The notes beneath the pieces are model-generated. The model was not told where the DNA came from, made no database searches, and worked only from the letters and a program-made list of their open reading frames with translations. The position numbers and the translations under genes were made by a program. From Rhododendron vialii (lineage: Eukaryota > Streptophyta > Magnoliopsida > Ericales > Ericaceae), in NCBI RefSeq assembly GCF_030253575.1, contig NC_080558.1, positions 9,946,001 to 10,010,000 on the forward strand: 64,000 nucleotides of DNA, given 5' to 3'. Position 1 is the first letter of the stretch, and each line of letters opens with the position of its first letter. This document shows positions 10,271 through 23,284 of the stretch, piece by piece.

Positions 10271-12460
10271 CGAATGGTTAGCAGGTCAGCTAGCTCGGAT
10301 CGTGATTGTACTGTACAGAATTAAGTGTCACACTATGACCACCAGAGGAAGGTTTGCCACCAAGTTGGAGAGATTGTAAGATCCCATATCGGCAAAAGAT
10401 GGAAGGTTTAAATGATATATAAGGATCCGCAAGCAGCTACTGAGATTGTAAGATCCCATATCGGCAAAAGGTGGGGAGATTCTGACTGCCCCTACGTTCG
10501 GCCGCGCGTTCGGCCTCTCCGGTGACTGGAAGTGCAGCTACTATTTCGTCTTGGTTTGTATTTTTCGAGTTCGAGCTTGATTTCAACGAAAGCAGGGCCA
10601 CGCATCTGGAATCGTTTCGGCGAGACTGATCTTCTATAGGGGTTTGCTTTTTCGGTCAGCCGTTATCTTTCTGATTGCTTTGCTTTGTTGTTGGTTTTCT
10701 GGTTCTGCATATTTCCGATTTAGGAGTTTCGGTGGGTGTCTCTTTTGTTCTTCGAATTAAGCGTTTGGATTCTGTTAATATAATTGTGTTTGGTTTGCCT
10801 CTAGTGTGTTTTGCTCTGCTGTGTGTGTGCTTCTTATCTACCGATTGGGTGTCCGGTTGTTTGTTCATGGCTAGGGGATTTCGGTTGTCAAAAGGGTTGT
10901 TGAAGACTCTTAAGGGTCGTTCCAATAAGGAGGCTAAGGGCAAGGCTCTTGCATTGTCCCACGATATAGACTCTTCCTGGCGTAATCGGGATCTTTTTCA
11001 GCCTTGGGTATAATGGAGAGGGCCCTTGTGATGGATGACTTTGGTTTGGATTGGGAGCTGGATTCGCGTATGATTAAAGCCAGGGAGGGTACCAAAGCCC
11101 GGATGCGTGATATTTTTTATCCATCCTACGAACCGTGGGAGGAGATTAACGATGATTCGGATCTCCACTCTGAGATGGATCACTCCATGTCGGGACAATC
11201 TGATTTGAAGTTTTCTAAGCTGTCTCGTGGGAAACTCATTCGGGTTGATGAAAATCATCCTCAAGTGTCCTTTCAATTTGATGGCGCTAAAGGGGAGGCA
11301 TGTGAGGCTTTGATGGCGAATACTTTCAGAGCCGGGACTATGAGTCGTGGAGGGGCTTCTTCTAGTTATGTTGTTTCCAGTGGTTTTGAATCTGTTGCTG
11401 GGTTTGACAAGGTTAATAATGAGATGAGATGAGGCCTCGTTTTATCGAGTCTCGTCGGCGTAAGAAAAAGGTCATCATAGGTCGAGACTTTCTCCTTGTT
11501 AACCGCATTTGTTTTCTGGGATCCGACATGGGTAGGACATTCCAGTTCTTCCATATACCAAGTCTCTCGGCTGTTGAAGTTAAAGTGAAGGAGTCTTCTT
11601 TTGAAGCAAATTGTCTTGGCATGCATGATTCCCCTATGCCTCCGGGGGTTTCTTTTAGTGTTCAGGACATCGAACATCGATGGTTAGTGTGGCAGACCCT
11701 CCTAGTCCTCCCCAGTTGGAATCCTTGTCAACTTGCGTATCTGTTTTCCCAATGCCTAAACCTCAGCAGCTTAGCTTTGAGGAGTTCTCGTCTGATCGGT
11801 CATCGTTCAGATGTGTGACTGCATCTACAATGCCTGGCCCTCATCAGTTTAGCTGTGCGAATTCCTTGTTTGACAGGGTGGGATAGGTCCTCTGTGATAC
11901 TGCTTCTGGACCACAGAATATGCGAGCAAAGAGGATCATGGCTGTCTGGCACGATCCAGTAGCGAACTGTGGCCCTACATCTGCCAAGCATCTCGCTAGT
12001 CGGGAACAGAAGAAACTAGACAAAGCCAAGGCTCGTTATGGTTGTGGCCAGGCTATTCGACACCCCAGTCAAAGAAAGCGGAAACGGGAAAGGGTTATAG
12101 AGGATGACCCGCATATGTATCGCATCCCTCAGCGTCGTGCATTTTGTTGAGTTAGCTAGTCCTTTTGCTCCTAATCTTTGTTTTGCAGGTGAGAAATCGT
12201 GCGCTTAGCGTTGAGTCTTGGATGCTCTTTTTTGTTGGGTCTTGGCGGGGTGTCTATTTAATTTGTTTGGGTTAGGGCTTTGTTGTGCGTCTGGTCTGCC
12301 TTATGTTGTTTTTATGGAGGTCTGGTGTATGAGTTGTATAACTGTAGATGTACTGTTTTAATTTGATATATATGTTAAGTTTGTGCTTCCTCAAAAAAAA
12401 TAAAATCTTTTGAGCTACGTGATTAGACGAATGGTTAGCAGGTCAGCTAGAGCGGATCGT
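10271..12460 (+). mobile_element. LINE-like retroposon lacking reverse transcriptase, flanked by a 33-base direct repeat
   Basis: An almost perfect 33-base direct repeat (31 of 33 bases; begins cgaatggttagcaggtcagc) sits at 10271-10303 and 12428-12460. The insert interrupts the duplicated flank of pseudogene 2. The plus strand ends 'tgtgcttcctcaaaaaaaat' near 12385, similar to the A-rich end of plant LINEs. It carries open frames at 10675-11013, 11004-11432 and 11920-12150 with no recognisable domain. Two copies of 'agattgtaagatcccatatc' lie near 10375 and 10445. The class is inferred from the A-rich end and the direct repeats. Confidence 0.5.
11004..11432 (+). CDS. Unrecognised open frame inside the LINE-like insert
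   Basis: A 142-residue acidic and polar frame starts MGIMERALVMDD; the second Met may be the real start. No signal peptide, zinc knuckle or reverse-transcriptase motif is visible. A second frame (11429-11818) overlaps its end by four bases. A third, basic frame (11920-12150) has a KRKRERV-type cluster like a nuclear or nucleic-acid-binding patch. They may be pieces of one decayed retroelement ORF1. They could be chance frames, although their GC content is above that of the surroundings. Confidence 0.3.
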   Translation: MGIMERALVMDDFGLDWELDSRMIKAREGTKARMRDIFYPSYEPWEEINDDSDLHSEMDHSMSGQSDLKFSKLSRGKLIRVDENHPQVSFQFDGAKGEACEALMANTFRAGTMSRGGASSSYVVSSGFESVAGFDKVNNEMR

Positions 12461-12807
12461 TACAATAAACCCTTTTTCTCTTGCGTTCTTTGATTTCTTT
12501 TCTTAATTGCATGTTTGTTGGTTTGACCGATTGCTGATTACTAATTCTTGTTAATCTGGTACAATTATATATGCAAAAATGTTGATAATAGCCAAATACC
12601 CAGCACAACCAAGCAGTCCACCAGCAGATCTGAAAAAAACAAAAAAACAAGCAGTTCACCATAATAATTTATCAGGTAATTTGGAAAACTAGATACATAC
12701 AAATATTTGGATAAGAAATTCAGCCACATCGTTTTAGGATTGTGTGAAAATCCCAGACCCTAAAGTGCAGAAATATTAGGTTCGGTGATTTGGTCCTATT
12801 ACAATTT
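12461..12807 (-). other. 3' flank of pseudogene 2
   Basis: This matches 1000-1350 downstream of gene 1, including 'tgtttgttggtttgaccgat' and 'ccaccagcagatc'. It contains no separate gene. Confidence 0.75.
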
Positions 12808-14989
12808 CTACTCTGAGGATGACGAGTATCCCAAGGAGGATATAGGAGTCGATGGTCGAACCAAATTTGAAATAAGATAGGTCTGTCCACCAATTGTGAA
12901 CTCGCTTTGGACAGAGATGATGTCATTGTTGAATCCGGAGACGTGGGCCATATGTAACTCATCACCCATCCAATAGGAATTTTCCCAAGCCTCTTGCATT
13001 TGCAATAAAGATTGAAGGCCACGCAACACATCGTTCATAGAAGGGCGTCGGATGCCCCCTTCAACCACACAACTTAGTGCTATATTGACATAATGCCTCA
13101 ATGACCCCATTGATAGTTCCTCTTTCGATGCATGCGCGGAACCAATCAAGCAACAAAACCTCATCCCTGTTGGGAGAAAAAGGGGTCTTAGCACACAATA
13201 CTTCCATCAACATGACACCGAAAGCATACACGCCAGTTTTATTTGTCACTTTACAATTGTGCAGGTACTCAGGGTCCAAATATCCCTTGGTGCCAAAAAC
13301 TCCCATCATGCCAATGATATTTGTTTCCATGCCCTCGGTTGCCATGCTAGTGGGAATAGGTACGGAAAAGTCAAAAGTGGCAACTTTCGCAGCACATTTA
13401 TCATCCAAAAGTACGTTCGATGGGTTTAGGTCACAGAGGACGAATTGTTGCTCTTCATTTGTATGGAGGTATTCGAGAGCTCGTGAAGTGTTGATGCAAA
13501 TCTCAAGCCGTTTTTTCCAAAGAAGTGGATCGTTATCGCTTCCGTGGAGATGACTTTTCAATGTCCCGTTTCCCATGTAGTCGTACACGAGGATCAACTC
13601 ATCCTTCTCTTCACAAAATCCTATCAAAGAGACTGTGTTAGGGTGATGAGTCAGAGATTGTACCTCAATCTCGGCAATAAATTGTCCGACCAAGTTTGCC
13701 TCTCTCAATACATATCTTTTAATCATAACCGCATGAGTTCCCCTCACCATATATCCCTTGTACAAACTAAACCAAATGCCTTGGCTTATCAAGAGTCCGT
13801 CATTGAAATCATTAGTGGCAGCGCGAATCTCAACAAGCGAGAAACGGGTAAGGTCGCCTATAATTGGTCATCCACCGTCATTTGAACCATTGTCCTTCCC
13901 TGCTCTCCACCAACAATTCATACCCTGAAACGCCTTTGCAATGGTTCCCTGCGATCTTCGCTTACGCTCATGCAATTCCAATGCAATCTCAAGGCTCTCC
14001 ACTATTTCAGACATTGTAGGCCTTTCCTTTGGTTTAGTATGTAAACAATTGTTCGCAAGTTTGACAAAGTACTTCAGACTATGTTGTGTTGTTTCTCCAT
14101 TAAGAGAGGGATCGATAATTCGGTCGAGCTTTCCCTTTTCGATGTACATTTTCGCCCAAAGAATTAGACTAATTTGCTCCTCCTCGAGTCTTGTATCTAT
14201 TGGTGGTCGACCATACAAGACTTCCAACAACACCACGCCAAAGGCATACACATCAGATTTCCTGGTTACTCTGTTGGTGTAGACATAATCTGGATCCCAA
14301 TATCCTCGCGTTGCTTTGACTTTTGTGCTAACATGGGTTGTTGTTTGGCTTGTAATGCAGAAATCAGAAACCTTTGCTACCCAATTCTCGTCCAACAAAA
14401 TGTTTGTGCTCTTCACATCTTGGTGTATGATATGTTGTTCAGTACCTGTATGAAGATAGTTGAGTCCACGTGCTGCACCAAGGCAAATGTTGAGCCTTTG
14501 AGTCCATGTTAGATGTGAGATAATTTTACCACTTTATTCTCTACTTGATTTGTAAAGATGACTGGCGAGAGTCCCATGAGCTATGTATTCGTAAAGAAGA
14601 ATCATCTCTGGATTCTCGTTGCGATAGCCGATGAGTGAAACGAGATTAGTATGATGGAACTTTGAAAGCAACTTTACCTCTGTCCAAAATTCTTCAGCAC
14701 CTTGCTTGGACTCGGCATTCAACCTCTTTATGGCAACAACAGTGGTTGTAGCACCATCGTATATTAAGCCTTGATATACCTTACCGAATCCCCCAATTAC
14801 AACAACATCATCAAAGTTGTAACTCGCTACGAGTACTTCATCCAGTGAAAAGCAACGACAAGATCCCTCTAGTTGAATCATGCCACCATCTATTGGGTTC
14901 TTCATCTCTAAAGAGAAGCTGTTGGTGGACGAGGCTTCTGCATGATCGAAGGGATTCGGAGACGGCAAGGCACGTGAAACGTCACCCAT
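12808..14989 (-). pseudogene. Tandem kinase pseudogene 2 (subfamily B)
   Basis: The start is set at 14989 by the N-terminus MGDVSRALPSPNPFDHAEAS, which parallels pseudogene 3. Lesions in order are as follows. Two residues are missing from the kinase 1 glycine loop (VVIGGFGKVYQG). A TAA replaces GAA at 14534-14536. HRD has become HQD. About four residues are lost at DFG, leaving DFC. A TGA replaces GGA in the linker at 13868-13870. A 38-base deletion near 13100, relative to gene 4, shifts the frame, so the last part reads in another frame to 12808. Kinase 2 (13061-13792) already had pseudokinase motifs: LCD for HRD, TFD for DFG, and TGVYAFG for TDVYAFG. With at least three frame-breaking lesions it cannot make the full protein. 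Confidence 0.93.
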
Positions 14990-16690
14990 ATTTTTCAGGA
15001 GGTGATTTTTGTGACTCGAATCCGCACCCACTAGGAACGTTAAAGGTAAGCGGGCCTTGTGCAAAATTCTACATCTTCTGAAATGGTCCAGAGAATCTCT
15101 AGGAAACACTAGACAATGAGGAATGAGAGATATTGGCGAAACCGCCTTGATGATATTGACGGATATAACTAAAACAGGACAAGGGGATTTGGTCAACTTC
15201 AAGTAGCCCCCACCGTGCGCTATGCAACCTTAATTAAAGCTTGATAAAGTCAACCCACGACTTGGGAAAGTTATCGTCTGTGGGACTTGGTCAAAAAAAT
15301 ACCCTCAAATTAGAATCCGGGAATTCTATAGCACGCTGTTGATGTTGTTTTGTTGCCAATATTAAAGGACTTGCCGCGCCAACATCTTTCTTCCTCGCCT
15401 CGCTATTCAAAACAATTCAGTGGAATAAATTAGGGATCCAAGAAATTATATTCCCGTGCATCGAATTTGTAATTAAACAATCAATGTGAAATCATAAGAA
15501 AATTAATTCTAACAATGTAAACAAACTAACTTTCTAATTAATAAACAGGACCAGTTTGTATATTTCGTACACAGAAGCAATGTGAGTGCTACAAATTCCA
15601 ATTCCCCTTCTAGTATCCTAATACGCTCTCGCTGTACTTAGGAGAAAACTACATCAGATAGCTATACCACTTGTGGAATTTCAGTATAACCTCATTGTAT
15701 ACAGCAAACTGGTTCTAATTGATACATTCATATCATATTGCGGATGACTAAACTGTTGAGATGTGAAGAAAATTCAAGTGGGAGGTCGCAGTAAAATTGG
15801 CCCGTGCAGAAATCAAATTGGCCCGGGCCATTTTTTGCTTTTCGCCGGGCAGCCCCAAATTTGGCCCTGGTGGTCGGACACGAGAAAACATGCGGATTTT
15901 AGTGTTTTAAGGGTTTTTTGTGTATTGGCTTGGTTGTAACTATAAAAGCAAAGCTAGGGCTGTCTCCTATTGTAACTCTTACATACTTTCATCATAGTGA
16001 AACACCCTAACACCCCGTGAATGTACGATATATTAAGTAATCAGCTTAACTCGAAACCACGTAAATATCTGAGTCCTGTTATTTTCTTGCTTTAGATTGT
16101 TTTTTGTTCTTGGTATGTTCTTTGATTGTGTGAGTTTGCTTGCGGGTTTGGACGTTCGAATTCCCAACATTTATCTCTATAAGTTGCAAGTGGATCTACT
16201 CCTATGCATTTGACAGGGTTCAAATTAACTTCACTAACTACAACTAACAATGCTTACTTTTGCCGAGACAAAAAAGGGAAAAAAAAACTTCATCTCTATA
16301 AGTTACTGTAAACACGGGGTCCCATTAGCTGACTAAGCTCAAAAAACTCAGAGATGGCCCTGAGCTTTCACCAATCCCATTTGTACAAACACCAATATCT
16401 GATAATAAGCTGGACTGGTGTTGACCTAAAATGTTCCTCAATCGATATCAACAGGGTTTTGAAAAAACAACACTTGGAATGCTGGAATGTGATTTTTTAA
16501 TTTACGACTAGCTAGTTGTCTGGTGTGTTGCCGTGTTTCTAGAGTACTTCTTTGGATGCAAGTAGAAACTTTGAAGGATAATAAATAATCTTATTAATCT
16601 CGAAATCGGAACAATCGACAGTACTGCTGTATTTGAGAGGTATGAAGTCAAGTCTTTTTTTTTTTTTTTCACTTAAATTATGAAATTGCT
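14990..16690. repeat. Duplicated segment A, copy 1 (upstream of pseudogene 2)
   Basis: It matches 44912-46690 upstream of pseudogene 3 with shared blocks such as 'caattcagtggaa', 'gggatccaagaaattat', 'cttgtggaatttcagtataa' and 'ccaatatctgataataag'. A solo LTR (15754-16169) interrupts only this copy and a hAT MITE (46113-46453) only the other. No gene is present. Confidence 0.88.
15754..16169 (+). mobile_element. Solo LTR (416 bp), TGTTG...CAACA
   Basis: The element has inverted ends TGTTGAGATG and TTCCCAACA, 'ctataaaagcaaag' as a likely TATA box near 15940, and a pyrimidine-rich 3' part. It is absent from the paralogous segment at 46.0 kb. I find no 5-base target duplication (left flank TAAAC, right flank TTTAT), so one border may have been altered. 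Confidence 0.65.
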
Positions 16691-16699
16691 TAAAAGGTT

Positions 16700-17514
16700 T
16701 GAATTCAAATCCTCATCGGCCATCAAGCAACCACCTTATACTCTTCTCCACCTGAAATGTTACGTTCAACGTCTTAAGAACTAGCCTAGTGTGAGTCAAG
16801 GCATGTCAAATTTATTAGTTTCCACGAATTAACGAATTTCAATTTCATTTCAAAATTAAAGCATACATCTCATATCATATCAATAACCGTTCGGGTTTGG
16901 TTCGGTTATGGTATCGACTGCCAATACTATCCAACATTTTAGGATTATGTTGCAACCGCTTCATTTGTCAAATATTGGCTCTTGCAGGCCCGTTTTAGTT
17001 CCATATAAGTCCGTCAATGACACTGTTCAACAGCCACCACTACTTAGGGAGTGACCCAAAATATATGTTCAGTGTGATGTCATGCGCGATCATCTAGCTA
17101 TGATCCCCCTTATTCCATCATCCTCGCTACTCTTATTCCCCAAGCAGTTAGGACACTATTCGAACTGCACATCATCAACAATGATACTTTCCAAAATAGT
17201 CAATTTTCATTTAATTCCTAGTATCTTTCGAAGGCATGCATTTCCATTTGATTTCCACGTAATCAGATATCAAATAATTATCAAATAAATCTTTCATCTA
17301 GCTCATAAGGAATATCCAATGTATTCTTTCAAAACATTGATAAGTAACAATTTCATATATTGACAATTCGTAAAATAGGCTACGCATGCTTTCTTAAGAA
17401 ATACGAGTATATAAGGCAAATAATTATAACAAGACTCACCGAAAGCCCACTAGCTCTCCGAAAGCATGAGAAAGATCATCGAGCGATTCTCAAACCTATC
17501 AAGGTTTACGATAC
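16700..17514. other. Non-coding interval
   Basis: This is AT-rich unique sequence. A short frame at 17082-17288 has no recognisable features, and no defined repeat is seen. Confidence 0.5.
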
Positions 17515-17766
17515 ATCACTACTAGGGGTGGCAAATTGAACCCAAACCCATTAACTCATCAACTAAAAAATAGATCCAACCCAACTCATTTATTAGTTGG
17601 GTAAGATTGGGTCCAAACCCAGCTAACCCATTATTAGTTGGGTCTTAATTGGGCATCAATTGGGTCAACTTAAATGACCCATTGGGTCATGAAAGTAACC
17701 CACCAAATTCCCATCTCTTTACCAGGTTTCCCGTCTCTTTTGCAATTGGGGCGCCCAGGAGTATGG

Positions 17767-17768
<2 letters not shown>

Positions 17769-17841
<73 letters not shown>
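17769..17841. repeat. (CT)n microsatellite
   Basis: About 36 uninterrupted CT units lie inside the hAT element. The LSLSLS peptides are artefacts. Confidence 0.97.
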
Positions 17842-17846
<5 letters not shown>

Positions 17847-18059
17847 TTCCATTGTTCTGTGCTAAATCACACGCGTCCAAAAATTTTTTGTACGGTCCGG
17901 ATTAAAAACCAATTGTGACCGGTAATAATTATTTTGACCGGTCAAAATTGAAAACATATCTCATCCATTGATTGCGCAAATAGACCGGTGAAATTGCGCT
18001 CCGCTCTGAATAAGCTTCTCTAGTGGTAGTCCCGCATAGGGTTGGGATTAAAAAGTTAA

Positions 18060-18410
18060 GTGACTTATTTTTTTGTCCTTATTCAATTTTTTTTGCTTTT
18101 TTTGTTTTCTGTTAAACTTTTGTGACTAATTGATTTTTTTCGACGAGAGGAATCGAAAAAGTAAAAAAAATTTGATCAAAACTTACAATTTTTTTAATAA
18201 AGACAAAAATAAGTCAATAAGACAAAAAAAATTGACTTGTTCTTGTCTTTTTGAAAAAAATTATGAGTTTCGATCATAATTTTTTTTTACTTTTCCGATT
18301 TTTCTCAATGAGATGAATCACTAAATCACAAAAGTTTGATGCAAAACTATCAAATATGAAAAAAATTTGAATAAAGACAAAAAAAAATTACTGTTTAGTT
18401 TGGAAATACC
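18060..18410. mobile_element. Foldback element nested in the hAT element
   Basis: Inverted arms of roughly 110 bases share 'gtctttattcaaatttttt', 'aaacttttgtg' and 'cgaaaaagtaaaa'. A TTA triplet flanks both ends, which would suit a PIF/Harbinger-type (Tourist) element, but triplets are weak evidence. Confidence 0.6.
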
Positions 18411-18629
18411 TTAGTTATTTTAAAATTATATATGTGTGTGTGTGTGTGTGTGTGTAATTGGGCTAATGGGCGGGTCAGGTTCAATTTTAAATAAATGGAT
18501 CGGGTATAGGTCATTGACCTCATAACTAATGGGTTCTAAATGGGTCAATGACCCATTAAAGACCCAACTTACTTACATCTTACCCAATTTGGCTCATACC
18601 TGCACATTTGACACCCCTAATCACTACAC

Positions 18630-19689
18630 AAGTACATTAAGTGCCCACGGGTTTATCTAAGTCTTTCAAGACTCAAGTTATACAATTTTTCAAAACTAGA
18701 CATTCCCGGGAGATTAACGAAATCACATAACAAACTACCTCAGAAGATCATGAGATTTTACAGCACCATAGCTAACTATATGGATGATTTATATCATCGA
18801 CCATTTCAGCATATATTTTCAATGCAATATTCCCATTGTGTATGTAAATTAGAGAGTTCTTGACTCTGAAAGAAAAGAGACATACCTTTTAAGTAGATTC
18901 AAATCCTTGGCTTTTCCAAGCTGTTCGACATGAACTATCAATGGTTACCTATTGTTATCACTGCTGATTCAGAATAATCCATTTATTTGGATTTTGAACT
19001 TTGAAAATGTTTTCTTGATTAGTTGGTATAAATCATACGGAGACGAAATGATTCAATTATCTTGAATAATAACAGTATAAATAAACAGAACGAATAAGGG
19101 AGCATGATGCAAAATATTTAACGATATCTTGATCTCTAGCATTTAGACTAATATGTTTTATGAACCAATGTTGGTTATTTGCTTCACGGAAAAGAATCAA
19201 TTTTAATGACAATGGAAGTTTATGAAAATTTAAGATTGATAGCAAAGCGACAACTATGACCATTAAAAAAAATATAGATGCACTTATAATGATGAGAAAG
19301 TTCATTTAGCTGTTTGTCAGCTGATGCAACGTAGCTATATTTGGCAACGAAAGGTGCTATATTTGGCAATGTAGCTATATTTTACATGCTGAACAATACT
19401 AACAAAAGGTGCAGTGAGAATTATGACCATTGGCTAAACAAACAATCACTCAAATGAATGGAAGGGGGAATTACGATTCAGTGGAACAAGGGACAAATAA
19501 GTCTAAATTCATGGACTACTTTTTCGAAATTATGAAGTAATGGCAAGGAAACAAGTAATTACCAAGACATGGTATTTCAAACTTACATAGACAAAAATAC
19601 CCCTTCCCCTGTACGACATTTCATTGGCCCCCTTGTCCTCTGTATAGTGTAAGAACAAAACACAAATCCCCCTTCTCAGAATCTCAACC

Positions 19690-19690
<1 letters not shown>
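18630..19690. other. Non-coding interval
   Basis: This is AT-rich with no convincing coding frame. Short direct repeats 'gctatatttggcaa' occur near 19334 and 19359. Confidence 0.5.
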
Positions 19691-20566
<876 letters not shown>

Positions 20567-21035
20567 CTCTGTATATGTAAGTATCTATATGTGTGCGTGG
20601 GTGTGCTTTTTTGCTAGAAAATCAGAATGATACTAAGGGGGGTATATTAGTCTTTTTGTGTGGCCCTTTTCATGTATTATGAATTTGTTTTCTCCATTTC
20701 ATATCCAGAAGAATTTCACAAAAACTACTCCATAACTTGGGACTTATTTGCCCTAACAGCCACTGAACCGTAATTCCCCCTAGAAACTATTGATAGCACA
20801 TGTAGTCACAAACCTGAGTTACATAATTGGCATAAACTAATATATGTTAATGAAATATAAAAGTTAGAATGAAAAGATTATGCTAGCATTCTGTTCTTGT
20901 TTGAGATTGATAATAGGATAAGCGTGCATAGTACATGGTTGTTCAGTACTCGAATGAAAGGTCATGTTACAAAATACAGGCCAATATAGTTATTACAAGA
21001 TGCGATTTAGTATATTATGAAATAGCTACAAAATC

Positions 21036-21412
21036 TTAGAGGGTGCCAAAAGTGTCAGATTCATTCATGCCATCATTACATTCTTCATTGATGTAATGTT
21101 CTGGCAATTCTGTGTAGTATTTGGCCTCAAGCTTCGAGAATTCTTTCTCAAACTCATGCTCAATAATGGAATGGCATTCTTGTACTAAATCTAACACAGG
21201 TTCTTGGAGAACAATATTCCTAATTTCTGAAAGCATCTTTGAATCAAGTGCTCTCAGACGTCGCATGAACTCAACAACTTGTTCTTTGAATATGTACAAT
21301 GGAATTGTTGGTTTGCTTGAAACTGATTCACTGGAAATTTGGTCATTTGGTGTAGCAATAAAACCATGTGAATCTTGATCACTTGGAGGTGAATCAGAAG
21401 CTTTGCTATCTT
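21036..21412 (-). CDS. Unrecognised exon-like reading frame
   Basis: The frame can be extended upstream of its first Met (21299) to near 21412, giving about 125 residues. An Asp/Ser-rich start is followed by an amphipathic part with ...FMRRLRALDSKMLSEIRN and a Glu-rich helix, ending SDTFGTL. In the upstream A-run the frame changes by one base, after which a DQSPNEGSKLAS-like stretch continues. It may be the last exon of a decayed gene or of a transposon-carried gene. I do not recognise the family. Confidence 0.3.
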
Positions 21413-21469
21413 TTTTTTAACACAAGAGGCCAACTTGCTGCCTTCATTTGGACTTTGATCTTTAAATTA

Positions 21470-22560
21470 ACCAAAAAGTTCATCATTAGTAATTAGCTAA
21501 TAATTTGTAAACGATAGCAAGCCTTATAACGTGGACTGAGTTATTATTGGTAATAGAGGATATTTGTTGACTACGAATAATTAGATTCGAATAGAAAGCA
21601 TCATGCTTGCAATGAAGTTACAACAAACGCAGTAACCTTTTCATCCAATAGCCCAAAGGCCCCAAAGTGATTCATAGATGGTTCTCTTAATCAATTGACT
21701 AACCAATTGGAGTATGTAACACTACTAAATACAACAGCAAATAATAGAGCTCAAATTCAAAAGCAATTTTGGCTAGACCTTGTAAGCAGAACGAATTATT
21801 AGAACCACACTATACTCCTCTTGATCACAAGCAAACACAACAGCAATGGCCTGCAAGTAATTGCCAGTATAAAAGCAAACACAAATGACATACCAATGCA
21901 AGATAATAAATGTAATTTCATATCTATTTGCTTATACCGCAACGGTCTTTGATATATTTTTTATTGTGATAATGAAATAGTCTCTTTTCCCACTGTGGAC
22001 TCTTCTTTTGCGAATCTGTCTAACCCCTCTTGGCTTTTTGTTTTTTAAATCCAAAAGGAATATAGCTCCGGTGTTCCTTGGTGTCACTTGTGAAAACTCT
22101 GAGCCCAAAAAAAAAATAAAAAAGAGTGTAGTTATAAAAGTTGGAGCATGATAAATCAATTACCAAAAGGATAATGTGGGGTGCCTAACATCATCTCCAT
22201 GTTTCAATGCAATAGATTTCATCCCTATAAATTTAGCATTAACTACACATGTACAACATATGTATGTATCAAAAAATATGTGTGCAGATTGCAATCTCTG
22301 ATCATCACTGATTGCAATACTTCTAATTATGCTACTACATGTTGGCAAATATGCAGGGCAAAGATGATGAAATTACCATAAAAACCTCTGTAAAGGGACA
22401 ATACAACAAAGAACAAAACAGCAATACGGGCCACAAAGGAAAAACAATGAAAGTCCAAAAATCCACTAAAGTAATTTGAAAAATCGCTTGCACAGAGCAG
22501 GTGCAAAAGCTATGACTTGTCATCAATGACCCTACTCAAACGCAAGATCGTGCTTTAAAG
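21470..22560. other. Interval without a defensible gene
   Basis: A minus-strand frame at 21932-22159 is basic and opens after a possible acceptor 'tgggctcag' near 22100. It could be an exon of the same unknown locus as 21036-21412, but no family is recognisable. Otherwise it is AT-rich. Confidence 0.3.
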
Positions 22561-22586
22561 GGATATTTTGGTCAAATCAAGCCTAA

Positions 22587-22790
22587 ATGGCTTCGTCGCT
22601 TACATTGGCCATAATTTCAATTGCATTACTCTTTTTGATACTAAGCGGATCAACTCTAGTCAAACGTATCACTTTTATTCATTTCATAGGGATCACCTGC
22701 TTGCATACAGCTCCACAAATCTTGTCACGCCTCGCCCCGCAAACGGCACCCAATGTGGGCCCGAGATGGTTAATATGGTTGGGTGCATGA
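22587..22790 (+). CDS. Candidate small secreted peptide or truncated first exon
   Basis: This is a 67-residue frame. Its first 25 residues (MASSLTLAIISIALLFLILS and on) form a good signal-peptide-like hydrophobic run. The rest has one Cys, no dibasic maturation site with a known hormone motif, and ends in PRWLIWLGA. It could be the first exon of a lost secreted protein. Chance is quite possible. Confidence 0.25.
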   Translation: MASSLTLAIISIALLFLILSGSTLVKRITFIHFIGITCLHTAPQILSRLAPQTAPNVGPRWLIWLGA

Positions 22791-22799
22791 TTGGAATTC

Positions 22800-23284
22800 A
22801 TTTACGATTGGACATATGTGCATTGTGTATTGTAAGGATTTTTTTGGTTAGGGATGCAAAAAATAATCAATATGGAGGTAGAGATGGTTAAGGTTGATTA
22901 TGAACTAAATAGATAATCAAATGCTGACGTGACACATTTTGATTATTCCCATTGCGGATGCTCTAAGGAAATTACTCTCCCTCCTTCATTGCATGTTTCT
23001 ATAATGGGATTTATTAAAGTCTCTTTTAAACACAAGGCAAAATCCCTGTTGTTCTTTTGGAATGTTTGCACGAGCAAACAACACTACAAAAATTGAATGC
23101 TTATCTTGGAGACTACCATTATTTGATAATTTAATGTACAACAAAATGGCAAGGTCAAATGACACTGCCTCTCAATTGTTCTTCCCCTTGTTTCATACAG
23201 GATCATAAGCTATCAATTTGAATAATGGTTGCAGTGTTTTATTTTTTCACATAGTAATTATTAGAATGGAGACATAGTGATATA
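22800..23284. other. Non-coding interval
   Basis: This is AT-rich. The word 'cattgcggatgctctaa' near 22950 resembles MITE ends seen in many plants, but its partner is not evident. Confidence 0.4.

Larger units (their letters stand above)
17523..18619. mobile_element. Non-autonomous hAT element (1097 bp)
   Basis: The ends are TAGGGGTGGCAAAT and, inverted, TAGGGGTGTCAAAT. A perfect 8-bp target duplication, ATCACTAC, lies at 17515-17522 and 18620-18627, as expected for the hAT superfamily. The subterminal regions repeat 'tgggtc' and 'gacccatt' words. There is no transposase. A CT microsatellite (17769-17841), a GT microsatellite (18426-18455) and a foldback element (18060-18410) lie inside. Confidence 0.92.

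Noticed and set aside
13061-13792. The 243-residue frame as a separate single-kinase gene
   Set aside because: It is the kinase 2 part of pseudogene 2, in frame with the linker except for a TGA, and lacks its own start context.
15744-16175. A target duplication for the 15.75-kb LTR
   Set aside because: The five bases on each side (TAAAC and TTTAT) do not match, so I report the LTR without one.
17649-17918. Long LSLSLS-rich frames, also at 20430-20630, 25208-25486, 47517-47777 and 60697-61002
   Set aside because: They are translations of CT/GA microsatellites. Any such tract is open in several frames.
23080-23100. 'cactacaaaaa' near 23090 as the far end of the CACTA-like element at 42.6 kb
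   Set aside because: It is 19 kb away across unrelated insertions, with no subterminal repeats next to it.
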